Shown: in pieces, positions 18,522 through 28,400 of the stretch | Layout: every line of letters starts with the position of its first letter | Numbering within the stretch: position 1 is the stretch's first letter | From: Bradyrhizobium algeriense | GTDB lineage: Bacteria; Pseudomonadota; Alphaproteobacteria; Rhizobiales; Xanthobacteraceae | Assembly (NCBI RefSeq): GCF_036924595.1 | Contig: NZ_JAZHRV010000001.1 | Span: 8,038,605-8,102,604 of the forward strand | Reading direction: 5' to 3' | Length of the DNA stretch: 64,000 bases | The notes under the pieces: model-generated | Databases searched by the model: none | What the model saw: the letters and a program-made list of their open reading frames with translations, nothing else | Told to the model about the DNA's origin: nothing | Position numbers and translations under genes: made by a program

Positions 18522-20501
18522 TCAGGTCGTCCTCTCCTCGAGCACCGTCCTGCCTCGCGGCTTGCGGATGTCGTCGACATAGGCTTGCATTTCCGCAGAC
18601 GGCTCCTTGCCGAGCTTGCTGACGATGTAGATGACCGCGAAGCCGAGTGGCGTTCCCAACAATCCGCAGTTGATGTTGTTGAGGTCGAACCAGCCGACCT
18701 TGTTGGCCATCGGGTGGGCGAGGGTGGGGAAGCTTTCCATGGCATTGGGCAATGCCATGGCTTTCGCGATGTCGACCAGCGGCGCCCCGGTCAGCGGGTT
18801 GGTCAGCGAGGTCATGCCGAAATACTTGACGCCTGCGCCCGGGAAGTACCGCGTTGTCACGAGATAGAACAGGCACAATCCGAACCCGGCAATGATGCCG
18901 CAGACCGCACCCGTCGCCGTCGTGCGTTTCCACCAGACGCCCATCACCAGCGCCGGGAAGTTGCCGGCCATCGCCAGCGAGAACGCCCAGCCAACCATGG
19001 CCAGGATGTCGCCGGGTTTGGTTGCCGCCGTCGCGGCCGCGATCACGGCGACGACCACAAGGAGAGCGCGAGCCACCGTGAGCCGACGCATGGTCGGCGC
19101 GTTGGGGTCGATCATCTTGTAGTAAACGTCGTGCGACAATGCGTTTGCGATGGCAAGCAGCAGCCCGTCAGCGGTCGACAGCGCGGCGGCGAGACCGCCG
19201 GCGGCGACCAGACCCGAGATCACATACGGAAGTCCCGCGATCTCAGGCGTGGAGAGCACGATCACGTCGGTGTTGATCACGAAGTCCTGCAGTCTGACGA
19301 CACCGGGATGTCCGGCAATCGCCTTGCATGCTGCGACAATCGCATCGATGCTGCCTGCGTTCTTGCCGCAGATCTGGATCAACCCCAGCTCACCCCAGCT
19401 GAACAGCCAAGGGCGAATGGCCGTCAGGTCGCGTCCAATGATGTTGGTATAAACTTCCAGCTTGGAGAACGCCGCGTAGGCCGGCGCGGAGAAATACAGC
19501 AGGAAGATGAACAGCAACGACCACGCCACGGACTGGCGCGCTTCACGCACCGACGGGGTGGTGAAGTAACGCATCAGGATGTGCGGCAACGAAGCCGTGC
19601 CGACCATCATGCACATGATGATCCCAAAGAAGTTGAGCGGGCTATAGTTGATGAAGGGCTGGATGTGCGGCTTCAGCGCTGCGGCTGTCGTCAGACCCGT
19701 CGCCAGCATTTGTTGCTCGCGCGCGGTAATATCCACAATCGCCTGTCCGTAAGTGAGTTGAGGGATCGGAATTCCGTACTGCGTGGTGGACAGGATAACG
19801 ATCGGGGTCAGATAGGCGATGATCAGCACGATGTATTGCGCGATCTGCGTCCAGGTCACCGCCCGCATGCCGCCCAGCATCGCGCAGAGCAGGATGCCGA
19901 CAAGTCCGGCGAAAACGGCAAGCTCGAACTGCATCCCGAGGAATCGCGAGGCGATCAGGCCGGTGCCGTAGATTTGCGCCGTCACATAGGTGAAGGAGCA
20001 GGCAACCAGCACGATCACGCCGAGCGCGCGGGCGAAATTGCCGCCGTACCGGAACGACAGGAAGTCGGGCACGGTATAGGCGCCGAACTTGCGCAGGTAT
20101 GGTCCGATCAGGATCGACACCAGCACAAATCCGCCGGTCCACCCGAGCACCCATGCCAGCCCGTCATAGCCGAGCAGGAACAAGGTGCCGGCCATGCCGA
20201 CAAAGGACGCCGCCGACATCCAGTCGGCGCCGGTGGCCATGCCGTTATAGAAAGCCGGGACACGCCGTCCGGCGACGTAATACTCCGAGACCTCCGCTGT
20301 CCGCGTCATCACGCCGATGATGGCGTAGACGGCGAGCGTGAAGAAAACGAACAGGTAGCCAAGGATCTTGTTCGGAACACCGACTTGCTCGAGAACCGCG
20401 AGGAAGAGGATGAATCCGATGAAGCCGCCGGTATAAGTACCGTACATCTTCCCCAGATTCTTGATGAAGTCTGAGGTGCTGGCAGTGCCTTGTGTAGCCA
20501 T
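18522..20501 (-). CDS. Sodium:solute symporter, VC_2705 subfamily (ActP-like, probable acetate/monocarboxylate uptake)
   Basis: This 659-residue SSS-family transporter has about 13-14 helices. Diagnostic segments are TAEVSEYYVAGRRVPAFYNGMA, ATGADWMSAASFVGMAGTLF, FLSFRYGG and LSTADGLLLAIANALSHDVYYK. The adjacent DUF4212 gene is the small-subunit partner characteristic of the VC_2705 subfamily, and members are linked to acetate or short-chain monocarboxylate uptake. It contains an insertion (GKNAGSIDAIVAACKAIAGH) and a long loop near the C-terminus. The start is 12 bases after the small-subunit stop, so the pair is an operon. The kinase and regulator of the same locus lie 4-9 kb away. Confidence 0.9.
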   Translation of the reverse strand: MATQGTASTSDFIKNLGKMYGTYTGGFIGFILFLAVLEQVGVPNKILGYLFVFFTLAVYAIIGVMTRTAEVSEYYVAGRRVPAFYNGMATGADWMSAASFVGMAGTLFLLGYDGLAWVLGWTGGFVLVSILIGPYLRKFGAYTVPDFLSFRYGGNFARALGVIVLVACSFTYVTAQIYGTGLIASRFLGMQFELAVFAGLVGILLCAMLGGMRAVTWTQIAQYIVLIIAYLTPIVILSTTQYGIPIPQLTYGQAIVDITAREQQMLATGLTTAAALKPHIQPFINYSPLNFFGIIMCMMVGTASLPHILMRYFTTPSVREARQSVAWSLLFIFLLYFSAPAYAAFSKLEVYTNIIGRDLTAIRPWLFSWGELGLIQICGKNAGSIDAIVAACKAIAGHPGVVRLQDFVINTDVIVLSTPEIAGLPYVISGLVAAGGLAAALSTADGLLLAIANALSHDVYYKMIDPNAPTMRRLTVARALLVVVAVIAAATAATKPGDILAMVGWAFSLAMAGNFPALVMGVWWKRTTATGAVCGIIAGFGLCLFYLVTTRYFPGAGVKYFGMTSLTNPLTGAPLVDIAKAMALPNAMESFPTLAHPMANKVGWFDLNNINCGLLGTPLGFAVIYIVSKLGKEPSAEMQAYVDDIRKPRGRTVLEERTT

Positions 20502-20513
20502 GGTCGATCCCCC

Positions 20514-20792
20514 TCAATCTTCCTCGGCAAAGCCGAATTCGCGGTCAATCTTGTCCTGCTGCTTCGCGAACATGAACAGCATGACCACGAACACGATGAG
20601 CGAGCCTTGCGCGGCCATGTAGAAGCCGAGCGGGAAACCGAGGATCGGAATGATGATATTGTTGAGCGGCTTCACGAACATGTGGATGATGAAGCCGAAG
20701 AAGAACCAGACGGCCAGGTGCGTGTACATCAGGCGCGATGTCTTCGCCCAATGTGCTTCTTCTTTCGCTTTCAGATCAGTGGAGTTAGCCAT
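20514..20792 (-). CDS. DUF4212 small subunit of a sodium:solute symporter
   Basis: This 92-residue protein has an EEAHWAKTSRLMYTHLAVWF start, two membrane helices with an NNIIIPILGFPLGFYMAAQGS loop between them, and an acidic tail. This is the DUF4212/TIGR03647 type that always accompanies VC_2705-type symporters. The frame opens at 20813; the ATG at 20792 follows a GGGAGG site. Confidence 0.92.
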   Translation of the reverse strand: MANSTDLKAKEEAHWAKTSRLMYTHLAVWFFFGFIIHMFVKPLNNIIIPILGFPLGFYMAAQGSLIVFVVMLFMFAKQQDKIDREFGFAEED

Positions 20793-21082
20793 GAGCTGCA
20801 AATCCTCCCTCAAGACCCCGGTCAGCGCCGGGATCGAATGATCGAGGGGAATGCAATCCCTTCAGTGCGGCGCCCCCCATGCCGCGGCTTCAACCGGTCT
20901 GGCGCCGGTTTGGAGTCAACGAAGGCTAACACCAGCGGCGGTTCCAACTCGATAATACTTTGGGGGAATAAGACGTATGCTGCAGCTGCTAAGAGCGGCA
21001 ATGCAGCACTTGAGCGTGCGAGCTTGGCAAATGCCGGATAGACTGGCGAACCGGCCTGGTCCATTTGGCAGGAAAGAGTGCG

Positions 21083-21703
21083 ATGAAGCTGTTCGAAAAG
21101 TTGTTTCGTCCACGTCCGCCGATTCGCGACCGTGAGGAGCTTGCCGACTTCATCAACGCGCAATCGGCCTTCATCGTGCAGAAGGGCATCTACGAATACT
21201 CGCGTGCGCGGGCAGGTCACTACGCCAAGGTTCTGTTTGCCGAAGAGGGGTTTGCGCAATCCGTCGAGCACGCTCGCTGGCAGGCCTTTCCGCTGGGGCT
21301 CTCGATGGTCGGTGAAATGGTCGACGGGGTGCTCGCTTCCCAGTCCGTGATGCCGCGCCGCCAAATGCTCGACCAGCTGATATCAGTCGTTCTTTCGGTT
21401 TTCGACCGCTATCCCGTTCCGCCGTCGATTGGAGAAGAGGCATGGCTGGCCGCGCGCAGCAACCTGGCGCATCGGCTTGATCTCGTCGGAGGGCACGCCC
21501 CCAAACGGGTGATGGACATTCCCGAGCCGCTGGCGGAAGCCTATTTTGCAATGATGCCGATCCACGAGAAGCTGCGCGGCCGGGATTTCCAGACCACGCG
21601 GAATTATCTCCGGGTCAGCCTGTGCAACATCCACGACGAATTGATCTCGCGCATGGACAGGGCGGCGCTGGAGCGGGCAATGACCACGGCTGCCGTGGCA
21701 TAG
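21083..21703 (+). CDS. Conserved hypothetical protein of the acetate-switch locus
   Basis: This 206-residue, mostly helical soluble protein (MKLFEKLFRPRPPIRDREEL start) has no signal or membrane segment. Conserved-looking features are ELADFINAQSAFIVQKGIYEYSR, HARWQAFPLGLSMVGEMVDGV and a C-terminal NYLRVSLCNIHDELISRMD. I know no function for it. The ATG at 21083 has a GGAAAGAG site; an in-frame TTG at 21065 is less likely. It sits 45 bases before the exonuclease-CBS-nucleotidyltransferase gene and divergent from the symporter operon, so it is probably part of the same regulon. Confidence 0.82.
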   Translation: MKLFEKLFRPRPPIRDREELADFINAQSAFIVQKGIYEYSRARAGHYAKVLFAEEGFAQSVEHARWQAFPLGLSMVGEMVDGVLASQSVMPRRQMLDQLISVVLSVFDRYPVPPSIGEEAWLAARSNLAHRLDLVGGHAPKRVMDIPEPLAEAYFAMMPIHEKLRGRDFQTTRNYLRVSLCNIHDELISRMDRAALERAMTTAAVA

Positions 21704-21748
21704 TTCTTCGATCATCACCCCGCGTGCGGCTGCCGGCAGGGAGAGGCG

Positions 21749-23881
21749 ATGGACAGGACAGGTGGCGTCGTCCCGCTTTTGTCGCTCGACGCCGTTGTCA
21801 TCGATACCGAGACCACCGGGCTCGATCCACGCAAGGCGCGGGTGATCGAGCTTGCCGCGGTGCGATTGTCGGCCGGAAAGCTGGTGGCCGGCGACAAGTT
21901 CCGTCAGTTGCTGCGGCCGGCCGGTCAATCGATTCCCGCCGAGACGACCCACATTCACGGCATCGACGATGCCATGGTCGCCGGCTCGCCATTGTTCGCC
22001 GATGTCTGGCCGCGGTTCACCGCGTTTCTCGGTCAGGCCGTCGTAATCGGGCATTCGGTCGGTTTCGATCTTGCGGTGCTGAGGCGGGAATGCGACCTCG
22101 CCGGTCTGCCGTGGACACGACCACGCACGCTAGACACGCGGCTGCTGGCGCAGATTGCCGCACCGGAACTGGTGGGCTATTCGCTGGAGGAGCTCGCCGC
22201 ATGGCTCGGTGTCGACGTCGCAGGCAGGCATTCCGCGCTCGGTGACGCCACGACGGCGTCGCGGATGTTTCTGGCGCTGGTGCCGAAGTTGCGCGATCAC
22301 GGGATCCGCACCATCGCCGAGGCCGAACGGGCCTGCCTCGCTCTCACCTCCGTACTCGACGATCAGGCGCGGAGCGGCTGGATCGAGGCCGTCGCAGCTC
22401 CGGAACGCGCCGATGCGGAACGCACCCTGAAGCGCTTCGACAGCTACGCCTATCGGCATCGCAATCGCGACATCATGCGGACGCCTCCGGTCTTTGTGGA
22501 GGCCGACATTTCAGTTCACGACGTGCTCGCGCGGCTTGCGAGCGAAAGAATATCGGCTGTCTTCGTGGCGCCGCATGCGGTTGCCGGCGTCGTCAAGGCG
22601 GCGGAAGCGGGCATTGTCACGGAACGCGACCTGCTATCTGCGATCGACCGGTTCGGCGCCGCCGCGCTCGATCTGCCGGTCGAACAAATCACGAGCCGGC
22701 CGCTGGCTGCGGTTCTCGATGACGCGTTCGTCTATCGAGCAATCGGCCGCATGAACCGTCTCAAGACCCGCCACCTCGGCGTCGTCGATGAGGCTGGCCA
22801 CGTGGTCGGGGCATTGTCCGCGCGTGACCTGCTCCGCCTGCGCGCCGGGGAGGCTATTTCGCTCGGCGAGGAGATCGATGATGCGGTGGACGCACACGGC
22901 CTGGCGGTTGCCTGGGCCAAGCTGCCGGGGGTCGCGGAAGCGCTGCTGGCCGAGGGACTCTCCGGCCGGGATATAGCGGAAGTGATTTCCCGCGAACTCG
23001 GTGGGCTCACCGGACAGGCCGCCGCGATCGCCGAGCGAATCATGCGGGAACGCGGCGAGGGCGGCCCGCCATGCCGCTACGCAACGATCGTTCTTGGGTC
23101 GGCCGGTCGCGGCGAAAGCCTGCTGGCGATGGACCAGGACAATGCCGTCATTTTCGAACAGGGCGAGCCGGAGGGTCGCGAGGATCGTTGGTTCGCGGCC
23201 TTGGGGACGCTGGTCGCGGATATCCTGCACGAGGCCGGCGTGCCCTACTGCAAGGGCGGTGTCATGGCAAAGAATCCGCCCTGGCGCGGCTCGGTCGCGA
23301 CCTGGCAGAGCCGCATCGACCACTGGATCGCGCGATCCGATCCCAAGGACCTGCTGTCCGTGGATATTTTCTTCGACCTGCGCGCCGTCCACGGCGACGG
23401 CAGTCTTGCAGTCGCCGTGCGGCGGGCTGCCTTCGCCGCAGCCGAGGGTCAGGTCGCGTTCGCCAAGCTTCTGGTCGAGGGGATCAGCGTTCCCCGGAGC
23501 CTGAGATTTCTTGGCGGCATCCGCACCGAAGAGGGCCGCATCGATCTAAAGAGGGCAGGACTGTTCGGGGTCGTTTCCGCAGCGCGCGCCATGGCGATCC
23601 GCTATCACGTGATGGATCGATCGACGCCGGCTCGATTAGCTGGCGTAAAGGCGTTGCTCCGAGTCAGCGAAACGGATCTGGACGCGCTTGCCGAAGCGCA
23701 TGGCGTATTTCTCGATCTGATCGTGTCGCAGCAGGTTGACGATGTCACTCACGGCATACCGCCCTCCAATGCCGTCTCGGTGAATCGGCTGTCAACTCAC
23801 GACAGGGATCGGTTGCGGGCGGCGCTTGAAGCGGTGGCATCCGTCGACGAATTGCTTCGCGACGTCCCGTTCAAGGGCTGA
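21749..23881 (+). CDS. Fused DEDDh exonuclease - CBS pair - DUF294 nucleotidyltransferase-like protein
   Basis: This 710-residue cytoplasmic protein has three parts. Residues 12-185 are a DnaQ/DEDDh 3'-5' exonuclease with ExoI VIDTETTGLD (D19, E21), ExoII GHSVGFDLAVLRRE and ExoIII HSALGDA. Residues about 250-390 are two CBS motifs (from MRTPPVFVEADISVHDVLA and ITSRPLAAVLDDAFVY), which usually bind adenine nucleotides. Residues about 400-700 are the DUF294/DUF294_C nucleotidyltransferase pair related to GlnD, with GSAGRGESLLAMDQD retaining the metal-binding D-x-D. Related loci can have the exonuclease and the CBS-DUF294 protein as separate genes; here they are one chain, with all visible catalytic residues kept. 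It is followed by the NarL-type regulator. Confidence 0.88.
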   Translation: MDRTGGVVPLLSLDAVVIDTETTGLDPRKARVIELAAVRLSAGKLVAGDKFRQLLRPAGQSIPAETTHIHGIDDAMVAGSPLFADVWPRFTAFLGQAVVIGHSVGFDLAVLRRECDLAGLPWTRPRTLDTRLLAQIAAPELVGYSLEELAAWLGVDVAGRHSALGDATTASRMFLALVPKLRDHGIRTIAEAERACLALTSVLDDQARSGWIEAVAAPERADAERTLKRFDSYAYRHRNRDIMRTPPVFVEADISVHDVLARLASERISAVFVAPHAVAGVVKAAEAGIVTERDLLSAIDRFGAAALDLPVEQITSRPLAAVLDDAFVYRAIGRMNRLKTRHLGVVDEAGHVVGALSARDLLRLRAGEAISLGEEIDDAVDAHGLAVAWAKLPGVAEALLAEGLSGRDIAEVISRELGGLTGQAAAIAERIMRERGEGGPPCRYATIVLGSAGRGESLLAMDQDNAVIFEQGEPEGREDRWFAALGTLVADILHEAGVPYCKGGVMAKNPPWRGSVATWQSRIDHWIARSDPKDLLSVDIFFDLRAVHGDGSLAVAVRRAAFAAAEGQVAFAKLLVEGISVPRSLRFLGGIRTEEGRIDLKRAGLFGVVSAARAMAIRYHVMDRSTPARLAGVKALLRVSETDLDALAEAHGVFLDLIVSQQVDDVTHGIPPSNAVSVNRLSTHDRDRLRAALEAVASVDELLRDVPFKG

Positions 23882-24118
23882 TGGCTTGTCTTACCAATCG
23901 CCAATCAAGGACCGCGCGGAGATTGACGGCCAATACCCGCGCCCTGCCGACCTGCGTGACCGCCGGCCAGGTCATTGTGCGATGCACAAGGGGGCGGTTA
24001 ACCGCTTCTGCGCAGGGCAATATTTGCGCCTTGCATGCGGCCGCCCGGCGGAGGACAATTGAATTCACGCAGCGGGCCTGTTCCCGTCCGTGCCGTTGCA
24101 ACCTCGCGCAAGAACTGA

Positions 24119-24793
24119 ATGACCGCCGCTGCCAATACCCATCTCGTCATTGCCGATGACCACCCGCTATTCCGCGATGCTTTGCGGCAGGCGGTGGGCA
24201 GTGTGGTGGCGTCGGCCGTCGTCAGCGAGGCCGGATCGTTCGACGATCTCACCGCGCTGCTGGAACGGGATTCCGACGTCGATTTGATCCTGCTCGATCT
24301 CACCATGCCGGGGATCTCGGGATTCTCCGGCCTGATCTATCTGCGCGCGCAGTATCCGGCTATTCCGGTGGTGATCGTGTCCGCGAGCGACGATGCCGGC
24401 ACGATCCGACGCTCGCTGGATTTCGGCGCCTCCGGCTTCATTCCCAAGCGCTTCGGCGTCGAAACCCTGCGCGACGCCATCTTGAAGGTGATGGAGGGCG
24501 ACGTCTGGGTTCCGCCGGACACCGATCTCACCTCTGCCGACGATCCCGACATGGCGCGGTTGCGCGACCGGCTGGTGACGCTGACGCCACAACAGGTGCG
24601 GGTGCTGATGATGCTGTCGGAGGGCCTGCTCAACAAGCAGATCGCCTATGAGCTCGGGGTGTCGGAAGCGACCATCAAGGCGCATGTCTCGGCGATCCTG
24701 CAGAAGCTCGGCGTCGAGAGCCGCACGCAGGCCGTGATCGCGGCGGCGAAGATCTCCGGCGGCCCGTGGCGCCAGGGCACGCCGACGACGTAG
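24119..24793 (+). CDS. NarL/LuxR-family response regulator (CrbR/ErdR-like)
   Basis: This 224-residue protein has an N-terminal receiver domain with the acidic pair in ADDHPLF, the phospho-acceptor aspartate in LILLDLTMPGISG and the lysine in GFIPKRFG. The C-terminal LuxR HTH is LTPQQVRVLMMLSEG...NKQIAYELGVSEATIKAHVS. Beside an SSS-domain hybrid kinase and a VC_2705-type symporter it matches CrbR/ErdR, which activate acetyl-CoA synthetase genes in Vibrio and Pseudomonas. The target acs gene is not in this window. Confidence 0.9.
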   Translation: MTAAANTHLVIADDHPLFRDALRQAVGSVVASAVVSEAGSFDDLTALLERDSDVDLILLDLTMPGISGFSGLIYLRAQYPAIPVVIVSASDDAGTIRRSLDFGASGFIPKRFGVETLRDAILKVMEGDVWVPPDTDLTSADDPDMARLRDRLVTLTPQQVRVLMMLSEGLLNKQIAYELGVSEATIKAHVSAILQKLGVESRTQAVIAAAKISGGPWRQGTPTT

Positions 24794-24801
24794 CAGCACG
24801 C

Positions 24802-25473
24802 ATGCCGGGATTCGGGAAAGCGCTGCTGTTCGACATCGACGGCACACTGGCCGACACCGATGCGCTTCATCTGAAAGCGTTCAATCAAGTGTTCGCGTCG
24901 CACGGCCATGTGTTCGATCGCGACCGAGCGTCGAAAGAGCTGATGGGGTTTTCCAATACTTCGATCAGCGAACGGTTTCTGCCGGGTCATTCGCCGGAGC
25001 GCCAGGCGGCTATCATGGCGGAAAAGGAAGAGGCCTTCCGCAAGCTCGCATCGGGGCAAATTCAGCCGTTACCGGGTCTGATGAAACTGCTCGACCGCGC
25101 GGATCGTGCAAGCGTCCCCATGGTGGCGGTGACGAACGCACCTCGCCTGAATGCGGAAATGATGCTTTCCGGGCTGGGGATCATGCACCGGTTCAAGGCT
25201 GTCATCCTTGGCGACGAACTTGCGCACGGCAAGCCGCATCCGATGCCTTATCTGGAAGGCCTGCGCGCGGTAAGCGCCGCGCCCGACCTGTCTCTTGCGT
25301 TCGAGGATTCCCGCTCCGGGATTCAGTCAGCCTCCGGCGCAGGCATTGCGACGATTGGAATGCGAACGAGCCTTGGGCATGGCGATCTGGTCGCTGCGGG
25401 CGCCGTCTGCACGGCCAAAGCCTTCGACGACCCGGAATTGATCAGGCTGGTCGAAGGGACAATGAGCTGGTGA
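24802..25473 (+). CDS. HAD-superfamily phosphatase (subfamily IA)
   Basis: This 223-residue hydrolase is of the phosphoglycolate phosphatase/beta-phosphoglucomutase type. Motif I is LLFDIDGTLADTD (nucleophile Asp and acid Asp), motif II VAVTNAPR, motif III lysine GKPHPMPY, motif IV LAFEDSRSGIQSA. The substrate is unknown, but a small sugar phosphate or phosphoglycolate is likely. The frame opens at 24766 inside the regulator gene; the ATG at 24802 lies nine bases after the regulator stop. It converges on the hybrid kinase gene. Confidence 0.88.
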   Translation: MPGFGKALLFDIDGTLADTDALHLKAFNQVFASHGHVFDRDRASKELMGFSNTSISERFLPGHSPERQAAIMAEKEEAFRKLASGQIQPLPGLMKLLDRADRASVPMVAVTNAPRLNAEMMLSGLGIMHRFKAVILGDELAHGKPHPMPYLEGLRAVSAAPDLSLAFEDSRSGIQSASGAGIATIGMRTSLGHGDLVAAGAVCTAKAFDDPELIRLVEGTMSW

Positions 25474-25494
25474 CGTCCAGCGAAGGCGGAACAG

Positions 25495-28400
25495 CTACTC
25501 CGCCGCCACCAGCTGTTGCGCCCGCCACTGGCCGAGCAAAGCGCGCAGCGACGCCGGCTTGACCGGCTTGTTGAGGATCGCGATGTTCTCCTCGCGCGCG
25601 GCCGCCCGCACATTGGGGCTGCGATCTGCGGTAATCAGAATCGCGGGAATGTTTTCGCCGAAGCGGCGGCGGATCTCGCGGATCGCGGCGACGCCGTTGC
25701 CGCGGTCGAGATGGTAGTCGACCAGAAGGCCGGTCACGCTGCTGCCGGAGGATTCGATCGCCGCGATCGCGGCCTCGGGGTCGGTCACCGCGATCACCTC
25801 GGCATCCCACGCCGTCAGCAGCGTCTTCATGCCGTCGAGGATCGCCGGGTCGTTCTCGATGCAGACGACCAGCGCGCCGCTTATCGGCGTTTTGGAGAGC
25901 GGCGTCGCGCTGGTGACCGCGGCGGTGTGGTCGATCGCCTTGGCGACCGGCACGGTCACCGAAAACACCGAGCCGCCGCTGACATTGGCATCGATCGCGA
26001 TCCCGTGGTTGAGCACGCGCGCCAGCCGCTCGACGATCGACAGGCCGAGGCCGAGGCCGCGGGCGATCCGCGCGCCTTGCTCGAGGCGATGGAATTCCTT
26101 GAAGATCTCGCTGCGCTTGGTCACGGGAATGCCGACACCGGTGTCGTAGACCGCGATCTGCAGCGATTGTCCGTGGCGGCGGCAGCCGACCAGCACGCGC
26201 CCGCGCGGGGTGTATTTGATGGCGTTCGAGATGAAATTCTGCAGCAGCCGGCGCAGCAGCGAGCGGTCGGATTGCACCGGCAGCGAGCAGGGCACGAAGG
26301 TCAGCTCCAGCCCCTTGGCGCGGGCGATCGGCGCGAACTCAATCTCGAGCGAGCGCATCAGGTCGGCCATCTTGAAGCTTGAGATCGAGGTCGTCATCGC
26401 TCCCGCATCGAGCCGCGAGATGTCCAGTAGCGCGCCGAGGATTTCCTCGATCGCCTCCAGCGAGTCGTCGATGTTCTCCACCAGGCGCGAATCCTCGCCG
26501 CCGTTCTGCCGCTCGACGAGGCTCGTCACATAGAGCCGCGCCGCGTTGAGCGGCTGCAGGATGTCGTGGCTGGCGGCTGCCAGGAATCGCGTTTTCGAGA
26601 TGTTGGCGTCCTCGGCGGTGCTCTTGGCTTGCGCCAGTTCGGAATTCAGACGGGTGAGCTCCTCGGTGCGGTCGCGGACACGCTTTTCCAGCGTCGCATT
26701 GGCGCGTTCCAACGCTTCGGCGGCCTCGAAACTCGGCGTGACGTCGGAGAAGGTAACGACGAAGCCACCGCCCGGCATCCGGTTGGAGCGGACCTCGATC
26801 ACCATGTGGCGGTCGGGCAGGCGCTCCAGATAGGGCTCGCCCTCGGTGGTGTAGGCATCCAGCCGCCGCTGCAGCAACCCGTCGGGGTCGCTGAAGTCGG
26901 CCGGGCTGACGGCGCCCATGAATTCGAGGATTTCCTGCAAGGGGATGCCGAGCTGAACGAGATGCGGCGGCAGCGCCAGAATTTCACCGAACTGGGCGTT
27001 CGAGCAGATCAACTGCAAATCCGCATCGAACACCGCGATGCCCTGGCGCACATGGTTCAGCGCGGTCTGCAGGATCTCGCGGTTGAAATGCAGCGCGGCG
27101 TGGGAATCGTCGAGCAGCTTCAGCGCGGCCTTGGCGGAGACGGTGCGCTTGCGCAGCAACAGCGACATCACGAGGCGCGAGGAGGCGGCCCCGATCGAGG
27201 AGGCGATCAGGCGTTCGGCGTGTTGCAGCAATTCGAAATCGGCGGGCGCGGCCAGATCGAGATTGCCGGGACGGCCGGCGGCAAAGGCCTCGAAGGCCTG
27301 GGCAGCGCGCTCGGGGCCGAGATATTGCGCCACCGTGGTCTGGATGTCCTGCACGGTAACGGTCGTCCGCCAGCGCCGGAACGTCGGCGCGATCGGCGTC
27401 AGCGTGTTGGGTACGAACAGATCCGCCTGCAGCCGTTCGATCGACGACGGCCGTTGCGCGATCGACATCACGATGTAGGTCAGGATGTTGAGCGAGAGCG
27501 ACCAGAGCACGCCGTGCATCAGCGGCGGCAGATCGGCGCCGAACAATGCCCGCGGACGCAGCGCCTCGATGCCGAACGGTCCGTGTTGCAGCAGCAGCAG
27601 GCCGGTGGGATTGCCCTCCAGGAAGCTCGGCAGGAACAGCGTATAGGCCCACACCGCGAAGCCGATCAGCATGCCGGTCATGGCGCCGCGGGCGGTTCCC
27701 TTGCGCCAGAACAGGCCGCCGAAGAAGGCCGGCGCCAGCTGGGCGAGCGCTGCAAACGACAATAGGCCGATCGCCGCCAACTGCGCATTGCCGAGCGCGC
27801 GATAGTAGAAATACGCCATCACCATGATGGCGAAGATCGCAAAGCGCCGGATCCTGAGCAGGAAGTCGCCGAAATCCTTGCTGCCGTCGCGCGTCGCCGG
27901 GCTGCGCTGCAGCACGAGCGGCAAGACGATGTCGTTGGAGACCATGATGGAGAGCGCGACGCACTCCACGATCACCATCGCGGTCGCGGCCGACAGACCG
28001 CCGACGAAGACAGCAATGCTCAGCAGCGGGGAATCCGCCTCGATCGGCAGCGCCAATACGTACATGTCGCTGTCCACGGCGCCGAACGGGAAGGTGACGA
28101 GGCCGGCGAGCGCGATCGGAATCACGAACAGGTTGATGGCGATCAGATAGAGCGGAAACAGCCAGCGGGCGCGGCTGACTTCCTCGGGGCTGGAGTTCTC
28201 GACCACGCTGACGTGAAACTGCCGCGGCAGCAGCATGATCGCGCAGAACGACAGCAGCGTCATGGTGAGGAAATTGCCGATCGACGGCACATAGTTGATG
28301 GCGCGCACCGCCTCCGGGGTCTTCATTGCGCGTTCGATCAGCTCGACGGGCGTGAACATCCAGAAGGTGACAAAGGCGCCGGCGGCGAGGAAGGCCACCA

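Noticed and set aside
18585..20474. 629-codon plus-strand open frame
   Set aside because: It lies exactly antisense to the symporter gene; composition is rich in Arg/His/Asp as expected for the reverse frame of a GC-rich gene, with no ribosome site.
26566..27765. 399-codon plus-strand open frame inside the hybrid kinase
   Set aside because: Reverse-frame shadow; the kinase motifs on the minus strand are continuous.
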